DNA from: CAXXOK01 sp964640955
GTDB lineage: Bacteria > Bacillota > Clostridia > Christensenellales > Aristaeellaceae
Reading direction: 5' to 3'
DNA: 64,000 bases
Assembly (NCBI GenBank): GCA_964640955.1
Contig: CAZXJI010000013.1
Location: 28,988 to 92,987, forward strand
The stretch's first letter is position 1, and every line of letters begins with the position of its first letter. Made by a program: the position numbers and the translations under genes. Positions 51,121-61,709 of the stretch are shown here, one piece after another. The notes under the pieces were generated by a model that saw nothing but the letters and a program-made list of their open reading frames with translations, did no database searches and was not told the DNA's origin.

Positions 51121-51789
51121 ATGGATGCGACGGCCGCCGAACTGCTCGGGCGCCACGCGGCGGCGCTGCCGCCGCTTGGCACGTATCCCCTGGCCATGGA
51201 GCGCTTTTCGCCGGGGCAGATGCTGGCCGCCTCCGGCGAGCCGTTCACGCGCCTGTGCTTCGTGGTGGAGGGATGCGCCACGGTGTTCAACGCGATGGAA
51301 AACGGCCGTGCCGCGCTGCTGACGGAGTACCGCGGCGTGCAGACGATCGGCGAGGTGGAACTGCTGACGGATTCCCCCGTTCTGACCGGAAGCGTCCGCG
51401 CGTCCACCGCGGGCGCGATGCTTTGCGTGCCGCTGTCGACGGCGCGCGAAAAGCTGCTGTCGGACGCGGCGATGCTCCGCTTTCTGGGGCGGGAGGTCGC
51501 CCGCAAGCTGGAGCGCACCTCGCGGCTGGCTGCGCAGGACCGGCTCTACCCGCTCGCGGCGCGGCTGGCGGCCTACCTGCTCTACGCCCAGCCGGAGGGC
51601 GCGGCGGACGAGGGCCGCCCCCTGCACTTGACGCGGCTGAGCGAACTGACGGGCACCAGCTACCGCCACCTTCTGCGCACCCTGCGCGATTTTACCGACC
51701 GCGGTTACGTGCGCCGGGCGGAGGGCGGCTACCGCGTCGCGGACCGGGAGGCGCTCGAACGCCTGGCCGGAACGCTGCGCTACGACTGA
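51121..51789 (+). CDS. Crp/Fnr-family transcriptional regulator (YeiL-like)
   Basis: A 222-residue protein with a cyclic-nucleotide-binding fold in the first half (ERFSPGQMLAASGEPFTRLCFVVEGCATVFNAMENGRAALL; IGEVELLTDSPVLTGSVRA) and a helix-turn-helix at about 165-205 (LTRLSELTGTSYRHLLRTLRDFTDRGYVRR). There is no Fnr-type Cys cluster at the N-terminus. The pattern is close to YeiL-like regulators. AAAGGAGATGG precedes the ATG. It is divergent from the two DUF606 genes and likely controls them. Confidence 0.85.
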   Translation: MDATAAELLGRHAAALPPLGTYPLAMERFSPGQMLAASGEPFTRLCFVVEGCATVFNAMENGRAALLTEYRGVQTIGEVELLTDSPVLTGSVRASTAGAMLCVPLSTAREKLLSDAAMLRFLGREVARKLERTSRLAAQDRLYPLAARLAAYLLYAQPEGAADEGRPLHLTRLSELTGTSYRHLLRTLRDFTDRGYVRRAEGGYRVADREALERLAGTLRYD

Positions 51790-51909
51790 GCGCCGGGCGG
51801 TTGCAACTTGGCGCCCGGCGTGATACCATAAGGGCAAATCTTCGGCGCGGCCGCCGCACGGGCGGCCGGAACGTTTCGCTGCGGGGGCGACCCCGGAACG
51901 GAGGCTAAA

Positions 51910-53787
51910 ATGGTTGCAAAACGGATTCGACGGCTGCTGGCGTGCCTGACGGCGCTTGTGCTGCTCCTGTCCCTGAGCGCGACGGGCGCGGAGGAGGAGA
52001 GCGTGTTTCCCACGGCGTCGATCGACGCGCCGCAGAGCGTGCGCGTGCTTTTAACGCGTTTCTCCGCTTTCACCCGGCTGGATATGACGCTCAACGGCTC
52101 CTACAGTGCGGAGACGGAAGGCGGATCGATAATGTTCGGACGCGGCGCGGACGTGACCGTCCTGCTCCGGGACGGACGGCTGTACCTGTATTATATGGAT
52201 ATGCGGGTGGACGCCGGAACGGAGATGACGCTTGCGCGCCATCCCGTGGAGGAAGGCACGCTCAACGGCGTGGTGTTCGCCAACAACCCCGCCGTGTACG
52301 AGGGCGACCTGCGGCTGTCCGTGACGGCCGACGGCAAGCTGAGCCTGCTTTTGACCATCGGGGTGGAGGACTACGTGAAGGGCGTCGTGCCCTACGAAAT
52401 GAGCGACAGCTTCCCGCTGGAGGCGCTCAAGGCGCAGGCGGTGGCGGCGCGCACCTACGCCGTCAGCAAGGCCGTCCTCAATGCCGGCGGGGACTATGAC
52501 CTGGTGGACAACACCAACGACCAGGTCTACCGCGGCCGCCGGGTGGACTATCCCAACGCGACCCAGGCGGTGGACGATACCGCCGGCGTTTGCGGCTTTT
52601 ACAACGGCGCGCTGGCCATGTGCTACTACAGCGCCAGCAACGGCGGCCAGACGGAGCTGGCCAGCCACGTGTGGGGCTCGAAGGCCGACGACGGCTACCT
52701 GGACATGCGGGACGATCCTTACGACCTGGAAAACCCGCAGAGCAAGGTGCAGAGCGTGACCCTCCCCAAATCGACCGACGAGGTGACCCAGGCGCCCTAC
52801 GCGCTTCGGCTGATGCTGAGCAACGTTTTGGCCGATACCCTGACCGCCGCCGGGTACGACGCGGCCCCCGAAAGCCTGCGCGTGGACACGGTGACGGCGG
52901 TGTGGGTGGACACGCCCATGTATGAGGCGCCTTCCCGGCTGTACACGATGCTGCACATGACCCTTACGTATTCGGCGCGCACCCGCACCGATTTCGTCGA
53001 TCCGGGCGCGCCGACCCCGACCCCGCACTGGGAGGCCGACGACGAGGAAGTGAGCCTGTATACCCCGGCGCCCACCGCCACGCCGACGCCGTCCCCCGTC
53101 GAAACGCCCGCGCCCACGGCGACGGCGACGCCGGAACCCACGCCCACGCCGACCCCCGCGCCCAGCTACGGGCCCTTCGTTTCCCAGGGCGAGGCGGTGA
53201 CGCTGGATATTCCCATTTTCCCGGACGCGGAGAAATGGCTGTCGCTGGGCATCAACTACTATGACAACGAAATGATCACCGTGACCGAACAGGAGGACAG
53301 CTTCACCATCGAGTCCCGCCGCTACGGCCACGGCGTGGGCCTGAGCCAGCGCGGCGCGCAGTGGATGGCGGGCACCTACCAGAAGACCTACACGGAGATC
53401 CTGGCCTTCTACTACCCCGGCATGAGCCTGATGCGCGTGGATACGGCCCAGGCGGCCCTGCCGGAGGTGACCGGGCCGCTTGCCGAAACGGCCGGGCCCG
53501 TGCCCACGCCCACGCCGCGCCCCACCCTGATGCCCGTGACGCAAACCCTGCCGGAGGGCGCGTGGTACGCTTCGGTGACCGAGATCGACGACGATTCCAG
53601 CCTCAACCTGCGCGCCGCGCCGGATATTTCCGCCGAGGTCCTCATGAAGCTGTATAAAAACCAGAAGCTGATCGTTCTGGAGGAGTGCCCGCAGGAGGAT
53701 TGGGTGCACGTGCGCACCGACGCCGTGGAAGGCTACGTGATGAAGAAGTTCCTCACCCAGGAGCGCGATACGCAGGCGACACCGTAA
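51910..53787 (+). CDS. SpoIID/LytB-domain secreted protein with SH3-like C-terminus
   Basis: A 625-residue exported protein. Signal peptide 1-26. Residues about 130-330 form the SpoIID/LytB amidase-enhancer domain: VEDYVKGVVPYEMSDSFPLEALKAQAVAARTYA, then YYSASNGGQTE. The domain continues after a Thr-Pro linker (about 370-415): ESRRYGHGVGLSQRGAQWMAG is its C-terminal signature. A second linker leads to a bacterial SH3 domain (SSLNLRAAPDISAEVLMKLYKNQ ... EGYVMKKFL). The Pro-rich insertion within the SpoIID fold is unusual. It probably acts on peptidoglycan. Sporulation cannot be inferred from it alone. Confidence 0.88.
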   Translation: MVAKRIRRLLACLTALVLLLSLSATGAEEESVFPTASIDAPQSVRVLLTRFSAFTRLDMTLNGSYSAETEGGSIMFGRGADVTVLLRDGRLYLYYMDMRVDAGTEMTLARHPVEEGTLNGVVFANNPAVYEGDLRLSVTADGKLSLLLTIGVEDYVKGVVPYEMSDSFPLEALKAQAVAARTYAVSKAVLNAGGDYDLVDNTNDQVYRGRRVDYPNATQAVDDTAGVCGFYNGALAMCYYSASNGGQTELASHVWGSKADDGYLDMRDDPYDLENPQSKVQSVTLPKSTDEVTQAPYALRLMLSNVLADTLTAAGYDAAPESLRVDTVTAVWVDTPMYEAPSRLYTMLHMTLTYSARTRTDFVDPGAPTPTPHWEADDEEVSLYTPAPTATPTPSPVETPAPTATATPEPTPTPTPAPSYGPFVSQGEAVTLDIPIFPDAEKWLSLGINYYDNEMITVTEQEDSFTIESRRYGHGVGLSQRGAQWMAGTYQKTYTEILAFYYPGMSLMRVDTAQAALPEVTGPLAETAGPVPTPTPRPTLMPVTQTLPEGAWYASVTEIDDDSSLNLRAAPDISAEVLMKLYKNQKLIVLEECPQEDWVHVRTDAVEGYVMKKFLTQERDTQATP

Positions 53788-53821
53788 CGGCTTTCGCGGC
53801 GCGGCGCTCCCCCGCGGGGGA

Positions 53822-53850
53822 TTGACATTCGCCCGCGCATCGGGTATCGT
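53822..53850 (+). promoter_or_regulatory. Promoter of udk
   Basis: TTGACA (53822-53827), 17 bp, TATCGT (53845-53850), 31 bp before the ATG at 53882. Confidence 0.6.
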
Positions 53851-53881
53851 TTGTAAAAACGGTGTAAAGAGGTCGAAAGGC

Positions 53882-54508
53882 ATGCTGATCATCGGGATTT
53901 GCGGGGCGAGCGGCAGCGGAAAGAGCACCCTCGCCTCGGAGCTGTGCGATGCCATCGGGGACGGGTGCATGGTGATCAACCACGATTCGTACTATCGCGA
54001 TCATCCCCACCTCACCTTTCAGGAGCGGTCGCTGCTCAACTACGACGAGCCCGGCATCTTCGACCACGAGCTGTTCCTTGCGGACATGAAAACGCTTTTG
54101 TCGGGCCGGCCCATCACCCGCAAGGCGTACGACTATTCCCAGCACCGCCGCGCCGACCGCGAGCAGGAGCTGATCTACCCGACGGACGTGCTGATTATCG
54201 AAGGCATTCACGTTTTTTACGACGAGCGGCTTTGCGAGTTGATGTTTCTGAAGCTCTACATGAGCGTGGAACCGGACATCTGCCTGCTGAGGCGCATCCA
54301 GCGCGACATCAACGAGCGGGGCCGCGACATCGACAACATCAGCGTCCAGTACCTGTCTACCGTCAAGCCCATGTACGACAAGCACATCCGCAACTACATC
54401 GAGCTGGCGGACGTCATCGTGGCCCACGGCGGGCGCAACGCGCGCGTGGTGGATATCCTGGCCGGCTACGTGCGCGACGAGCTGGGCAACCGCAAAAAGG
54501 AACCGTGA
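53882..54508 (+). CDS. udk: Uridine kinase
   Basis: A 208-residue pyrimidine salvage kinase (uridine/cytidine to UMP/CMP). GICGASGSGKSTLA is the P-loop at 5-18. INHDSYYRDHPHLTFQERSLLNYDEPGIFDHELF is diagnostic for the family. IIEGIHVFYDERL and RRIQRDINERGRD (lid) follow. Start 53882 gives a normal N-terminus, with GGTCGAAAGG upstream. It would feed CMP to Cmk. Confidence 0.94.
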   Translation: MLIIGICGASGSGKSTLASELCDAIGDGCMVINHDSYYRDHPHLTFQERSLLNYDEPGIFDHELFLADMKTLLSGRPITRKAYDYSQHRRADREQELIYPTDVLIIEGIHVFYDERLCELMFLKLYMSVEPDICLLRRIQRDINERGRDIDNISVQYLSTVKPMYDKHIRNYIELADVIVAHGGRNARVVDILAGYVRDELGNRKKEP

Positions 54509-54529
54509 CGCCCGGCCGAAAGGCCGAAG

Positions 54530-54566
54530 CCGCCTGCCGGAAACCCGCCGGGGGCGGCCTTTTTTA
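54530..54566 (+). terminator. Terminator after udk
   Basis: GCCGCC pairs with GGCGGC around an inner CCGG-rich loop, and TTTTTT follows (about 54560-54565). Confidence 0.75.
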
Positions 54567-54637
54567 TTCTGTGTAAATCGCACAAGGAAACGGGAACAAA
54601 TTTTCGCCTTAAAATGCTATGAACTTTCAAAAAACTA

Positions 54638-54646
54638 TGATATACT
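54638..54646 (+). promoter_or_regulatory. Extended -10 promoter for the DUF362 protein
   Basis: TGATATACT, a TGN extension plus TATACT (54641-54646), with no good -35; 35 bp before the ATG. Confidence 0.5.
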
Positions 54647-54680
54647 CATCCCATACCGGATCGGGGAGGGTCATCAGACG

Positions 54681-55796
54681 ATGGAGAAAGCCAGGGTTTA
54701 CTTCACCAACTTTCGCACCGCCGCCAACCTGAGCCTGACGGACAAGCTGCACCGCCTGATGCGCAGGGCCGGCATGACGGGCATGCCGCTGACGGGCAAG
54801 TTTACCGCGATCAAGATTCATTTCGGCGAGCCGGGCAACCTCGCCTTTCTGCGGCCCAACTACGCCAGGGCCGTGGTGGACGAGCTGAAGGGCATGGGCG
54901 CGCGCCCGTTTCTGACCGACAGCAACACCCTGTACCCCGGCATGCGCCGCAACGCCCTGGATCATATCGACGCGGCGTACCTCAACGGCTTTTCACCGCT
55001 GCAGACGGGCTGCCACGTGATTATCGCGGACGGCCTGCTGGGCACGGATTTTGTAAGCGTTCCCGTTGAGGGCGAGTATTGCGATCACGCCCTCATCGGC
55101 CGCGCCGTGGTGGACGCGGAGGCGATCGTCAGCCTGACGCACTTCAAGTGCCACGAGGGCACCGGCATCGGCGGAGCGCTCAAAAACCTGGGCATGGGGT
55201 GCGGCTCCACCGCCGGCAAACGGGAAATGCACTGCGACGGCAAGCCAACCGTCGACGAGGGCGCCTGCGTCGGCTGCGGCATGTGCCTCAGGCAGTGCGG
55301 ATCGGACGCCATCACCCTTACGCAAACACCGAACGGGCGCAAGGCGGTTATCGACCACGACAAATGCTCCGGCTGCGGCCGCTGCGTGGGCGCGTGCTAC
55401 AAGCAGGGCGCCATCGGCGGGGCGGACGGGGGCGTGGACCTGCTCAATTGCAAGATTACCGAATATGCCAAGGCCGTGGTGCAGGGCAAGCCACATTTCC
55501 ACATTTCGCTGGTCACGGACGTTTCGCCCTTCTGCGACTGCCACGACGAGAACGACGCGCCGGTGCTGCCGGACGTGGGGATGTTCGCCAGCTTCGATCC
55601 CGTCGCGCTGGATACCGCCTGCGCCGAGGCCCTGCTGAAAACCGAGCCCCTGCCCGGAAGCGCGCTGGCCGAGAAGCCGAACCGCACCGGCGACCACTTC
55701 CACGACATGCACCCGATCACCAACTGGCGCGTGGGCGTCGAGCACGGCGAGCGCATCGGGCTGGGCACGACGCGCTACGAGCTGATTGAGGTGTGA
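54681..55796 (+). CDS. DUF362 protein with two 4Fe-4S clusters
   Basis: A 371-residue protein. The N-terminal about 185 residues are DUF362 (KFTAIKIHFGEPGNLAFLRPNYARAVVDELK; DSNTLYPGMRRNA; LTHFKCHEGTGIGGALKNLGMG). Residues about 190-245 are a bacterial ferredoxin pair with CVGCGMCLRQC and CSGCGRCVGAC. The final part (VSPFCDCHDENDAPVLPDVGMFASFDPVALDTACA) is again DUF362. Such proteins are common in anaerobes and of uncertain function, presumably electron transfer or metal handling. No neighbour tells its role; udk lies before and uvrA after it. Confidence 0.88.
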   Translation: MEKARVYFTNFRTAANLSLTDKLHRLMRRAGMTGMPLTGKFTAIKIHFGEPGNLAFLRPNYARAVVDELKGMGARPFLTDSNTLYPGMRRNALDHIDAAYLNGFSPLQTGCHVIIADGLLGTDFVSVPVEGEYCDHALIGRAVVDAEAIVSLTHFKCHEGTGIGGALKNLGMGCGSTAGKREMHCDGKPTVDEGACVGCGMCLRQCGSDAITLTQTPNGRKAVIDHDKCSGCGRCVGACYKQGAIGGADGGVDLLNCKITEYAKAVVQGKPHFHISLVTDVSPFCDCHDENDAPVLPDVGMFASFDPVALDTACAEALLKTEPLPGSALAEKPNRTGDHFHDMHPITNWRVGVEHGERIGLGTTRYELIEV

Positions 55797-55897
55797 AACT
55801 CTTTCAAGACCTTAACGCATCGATCTCGTGGCGATTTTGCCTCGAACGGGCGGCGCGGATCCCGGCATTCCGGGGCTTCGTGCGCCCATTTATGGAA

Positions 55898-55909
55898 GAA
55901 CTGACGTTC
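55898..55909. promoter_or_regulatory. Probable LexA (SOS) box upstream of uvrA
   Basis: GAACTGACGTTC matches the Gram-positive SOS core GAAC-N4-GTTC and lies 65 bp before the uvrA start; flanking bases (A and C) are not the full CGAAC/GTTCG. Confidence 0.6.
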
Positions 55910-55973
55910 CGGAAACATGAGTGCTCCTCCTTTCGGAAGGCGCGCAACGACCGACAAACGAGGTGAATGTACT

Positions 55974-58820
<2,847 letters not shown>

Positions 58821-58875
58821 CCCCTTCCCTTCTTCCTTTCATCGGTTATCGGGCCGCGGGCGTCCGTGCACCGAA

Positions 58876-58904
58876 TTGATAACCCGCGCTCTTTTTGGTA
58901 TAAT
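58876..58904 (+). promoter_or_regulatory. Promoter of the beta-CASP nuclease gene
   Basis: TTGATA (58876-58881), 17 bp, TATAAT (58899-58904), 83 bp before the ATG. Confidence 0.8.
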
Positions 58905-58986
58905 GGGCGCAACATCCGCCGCCCTTTCCGCTGCGCCGTCCGCGCGCCGGAAAACGGCGGCGCAACAGCAACGGGAGGTACCCCTC

Positions 58987-60666
58987 ATGAAACTGACTTT
59001 TCTGGGCGCGGCGCGCGAGGTGACCGGCAGCCGGTACTATCTGGAGGCGTGCGGCAAGCGCGTGCTGATCGACTACGGAATGGAGCAGGGCGCCAACGTC
59101 TACGTAAACACGCCCCTGCCGGTGCCCGCGGCGGAGGTGGATTACGTTTTTCTCACCCACGCGCACATCGACCACAGCGGCTGGCTGCCGCTATTGTATA
59201 AACAGGGCTTCCGGGGGCAGATTTTCGCGACCGAGGCGACGCACGACCTTTGCGGCATTATGCTGATGGATTCCGCTCACATTCAGGAGATGGAGGTCGA
59301 GTGGAAGAACCGCAAGTGCATGCGCAGCGGCGAGGAGCTTGCCGTGCCGGTCTACGACACCAAGGACGCGGCGGCGGTGCTCAAGCTGTTCACCCCCTGC
59401 AAGTACGACCGGGACGTGAACGTCTGCGAGGGCATCACGCTCCGGCTGGTGGACGTGGGGCACCTGCTGGGCTCCGCGTCGGTGGAGATCACGGTGGCGG
59501 AGGAAGGCAAAAGCCAGATCATCGTGTTTTCGGGCGACATCGGCAACTCAAACCAGCCGCTGCTGCGCGACCCGGAATACATTACCAAAGCCGATTATGT
59601 GGTTATGGAATCCACCTACGGCGACCGCAGCCACGGCCCCGTGCCCGATTATGTGAGCGATCTGGTGAACATCCTGACCGAGACCTTCGAGCGGGGCGGC
59701 AACGTGGTGATTCCCAGCTTTGCCGTGGGCCGCACGCAGGAGCTTTTGTACTTCTTCCGGCAGATCAAGCAGGACGGGCTGATCAAAAACCACCCGCATT
59801 TTCCCGTGTACGTGGACAGCCCCCTGGCCATTGAGGCTACGGAGGTGTTCAACGAGCACATGTACGACTGCATGGACGCGGACACGCTCGCGCTGGTCAA
59901 GCAGGGCGTGAACCCCATCCGCTTCGAGGACCTGCACCTGGCCGTAACGGCGGACGACAGCAAGCAGATCAACGAGGAGCCGACCCCCAAGGTGATTATT
60001 TCCGCCAGCGGCATGTGCGACGCGGGGCGCATCCGCCATCATTTGAAGCACAACCTCTGGCGGCCGGAATGCACGGTGCTGTTCGTCGGCTATCAGGGCG
60101 AGGGAACGCTCGGACGTTTGCTGACCGACGGGGCGAAAAAGGTGAAGCTCTTCGGCGAGTCCATCTCAGTGGCCGCCGATATCCGCAAACTGGCGGGCAT
60201 CAGCGGCCACGCCGACCAGAACGGCCTTCTGAAATGGATCGGGAGCTTTGAGGGCGACATTCGCCACGTGTTCGTCACCCACGGAGAGGACAGCGTGGCC
60301 GAAGGCTTTGCCAAGCGCCTGCACGACGATCTGGGCCGCAGCGCCACCGCCCCCTATAACGGCGAATGCTGGGACCTGACCGCGGACGTGCTGCTGACCG
60401 AGGGTACCCGCGTCAAGGTGGAGCGCCGCAGGCCCGAGGAAGCGATGGAACCCGAACCGCAGGCGGAGGAGGCCAGGCCGCACGCGAAGGAGCCCGAGCA
60501 CAGGCGCGAGCAGCCCCGCCCGGACGGAACGCCCTACGGGGAGCTGCTTGCGGCGGCGCTGCGCCTGAACGAGCTGGTGGAACAGATGCGGGACCATCCC
60601 AAGAAGGAGCAGAACAAGCTGGCGGCTTCCCTGTACGGGTTGATCCGGAAATTCGGGCGGCGGTAA
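58987..60666 (+). CDS. Metallo-beta-lactamase/beta-CASP RNA-processing exonuclease family protein
   Basis: A 559-residue protein. MKLTFLGAAREVTGSRYYLE starts it. The metal motif THAHIDHSG gives His58, His60, Asp62 and His63; FSGDIGN supplies another Asp. The beta-CASP part follows (ESTYGDRSHG; NVVIPSFAVGRTQELLYFFR; SASGMCDAGRIRHHLKHNLW; VGYQGEGTLGRLL; GHADQNGLLKWI; VFVTHGEDSVAEGFAKRL). This is the YsgA/CPSF-like type found in many bacteria. The C-terminal about 95 residues are Glu/Pro/Arg-rich with a final helix. It probably processes or degrades RNA. GGGAGGT precedes the ATG. Confidence 0.92.
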   Translation: MKLTFLGAAREVTGSRYYLEACGKRVLIDYGMEQGANVYVNTPLPVPAAEVDYVFLTHAHIDHSGWLPLLYKQGFRGQIFATEATHDLCGIMLMDSAHIQEMEVEWKNRKCMRSGEELAVPVYDTKDAAAVLKLFTPCKYDRDVNVCEGITLRLVDVGHLLGSASVEITVAEEGKSQIIVFSGDIGNSNQPLLRDPEYITKADYVVMESTYGDRSHGPVPDYVSDLVNILTETFERGGNVVIPSFAVGRTQELLYFFRQIKQDGLIKNHPHFPVYVDSPLAIEATEVFNEHMYDCMDADTLALVKQGVNPIRFEDLHLAVTADDSKQINEEPTPKVIISASGMCDAGRIRHHLKHNLWRPECTVLFVGYQGEGTLGRLLTDGAKKVKLFGESISVAADIRKLAGISGHADQNGLLKWIGSFEGDIRHVFVTHGEDSVAEGFAKRLHDDLGRSATAPYNGECWDLTADVLLTEGTRVKVERRRPEEAMEPEPQAEEARPHAKEPEHRREQPRPDGTPYGELLAAALRLNELVEQMRDHPKKEQNKLAASLYGLIRKFGRR

Positions 60667-60808
60667 TCTGCCTGCGGATACGGAAATACGGCGTTGTGGC
60701 GTCCGTGCGAAAGCACGGGCGCTACAATGCTATTCACCCGGCGGAAGCGGCTGATTTTCCCCTACCATACCAACCAAAACAGCGATTAATTAAATAATAC
60801 GATAAATA

Positions 60809-60830
60809 ATCATTGACAAACGGCAATGAT
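60809..60830. promoter_or_regulatory. Inverted repeat over the promoter of the DUF2975/HTH pair
   Basis: ATCATTG (60809-60815) and CAATGAT (60824-60830) flank eight bases and cover the -35 hexamer. The downstream HTH protein is the obvious candidate to bind it. Confidence 0.6.
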
Positions 60831-60841
60831 CGCGTTATTCT
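60813..60841 (+). promoter_or_regulatory. Promoter of the DUF2975/HTH pair
   Basis: A perfect TTGACA (60813-60818), 17 bp, TATTCT (60836-60841), 42 bp before the ATG. Confidence 0.75.
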
Positions 60842-60882
60842 GTAGGCGATTCTTCACAATCGGAATACGGGAGGCGAAACCA

Positions 60883-61362
60883 ATGAAAACCACGACTGCC
60901 ACGGTGCTTTTGAAAATCGTGCTGGTGCTGAGCGCGCTGGCGATCCTGTTCGTCGTATGCTGGGGCGTGCCCCGCTACATGGGACACGTTACGTACGTGC
61001 GCCCGAGCCTCGGTGTGTGGGCGCTGCCGATGGACCTGTACGCAGCGGCGATGGCCGTGCCGGTGCTGGTCGCGATCGTTCTGCTCTGGCGGGTGTTCGA
61101 TACCCTGCCGAAGAACGAGGCGTTCTCGCTGCCCAACGCGCGGCGCTTCCGGCTTATCGGGCGGCTGGCGCTGGGTGACCTGGGGCTGGTGCTGATCCTC
61201 GCGGCGTTTCTGATCATCAGCGGGGTGATCCCCGCGTTTATTCTGCTGTGTCTGTTGGGGGCGACCTACGTGGGGGTCGTGGCGGCCATCGTGTTCCACG
61301 TGCTGGCCGCGCTGGTGGGCAGAGCCGCGGAGATCGAACAGGACAACGAACTGACGATTTGA
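60883..61362 (+). CDS. DUF2975 membrane protein
   Basis: A 159-residue protein with four membrane helices (VLLKIVLVLSALAILFVVCW; LDLYAAAMAVPVLVAIVLLWRVF-type; LGDLGLVLILAAFLIIS; YVGVVAAIVFHVLAALV). The spacing and the WRVFDTLPKNEAFSLPNARRFRLIG loop between helices match DUF2975 proteins, which nearly always stand before a small Cro/CI-type regulator, as here. It may sense membrane state and control the regulator; the mechanism is unknown. GGGAGG precedes the ATG. Confidence 0.88.
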   Translation: MKTTTATVLLKIVLVLSALAILFVVCWGVPRYMGHVTYVRPSLGVWALPMDLYAAAMAVPVLVAIVLLWRVFDTLPKNEAFSLPNARRFRLIGRLALGDLGLVLILAAFLIISGVIPAFILLCLLGATYVGVVAAIVFHVLAALVGRAAEIEQDNELTI

Positions 61363-61371
61363 GGTGAGCAT

Positions 61372-61581
61372 ATGTCGATAAACGTAACCCTGGACGTGAT
61401 GCTGGCCAAACGGAAGATGTCCTTAAACGAGCTCAGCGAGAAGGTCGGCGTGACGCCCTCCAACCTGAGCATCCTCAAAACCGGCAAGGCCAAGGGCGTG
61501 CGCTTCTCTACGCTGGAAAAGCTGTGCGAGGCGCTTAACTGCCAGCCCGGCGACCTGCTGGAATGCCTGCCTCCGCAGTGA
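61372..61581 (+). CDS. Small XRE/Cro-family helix-turn-helix regulator
   Basis: A 69-residue DNA-binding protein. The helix-turn-helix is MSLNELSEKVGVTPSNLSIL at about 16-35, then RFSTLEKLCEALNCQPGDLLE. It is of the YozG type that is paired with DUF2975. Start 9 bp after the DUF2975 stop, with GAGGTGAGC upstream. It probably regulates its own operon through the inverted repeat at 60809. Confidence 0.92.
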   Translation: MSINVTLDVMLAKRKMSLNELSEKVGVTPSNLSILKTGKAKGVRFSTLEKLCEALNCQPGDLLECLPPQ

Positions 61582-61709
61582 CGCTTTCCGCGCAAACTTC
61601 CCGCGCGCGAAAGAGGAAAACCGCACCCGCGGCGCGTATAAAAGAGGCAGAATAAATACTGCCGCGGGACTGGGCCGATCCGCCTGCCGGCAGCGGAAGG
61701 ATGTATAGG

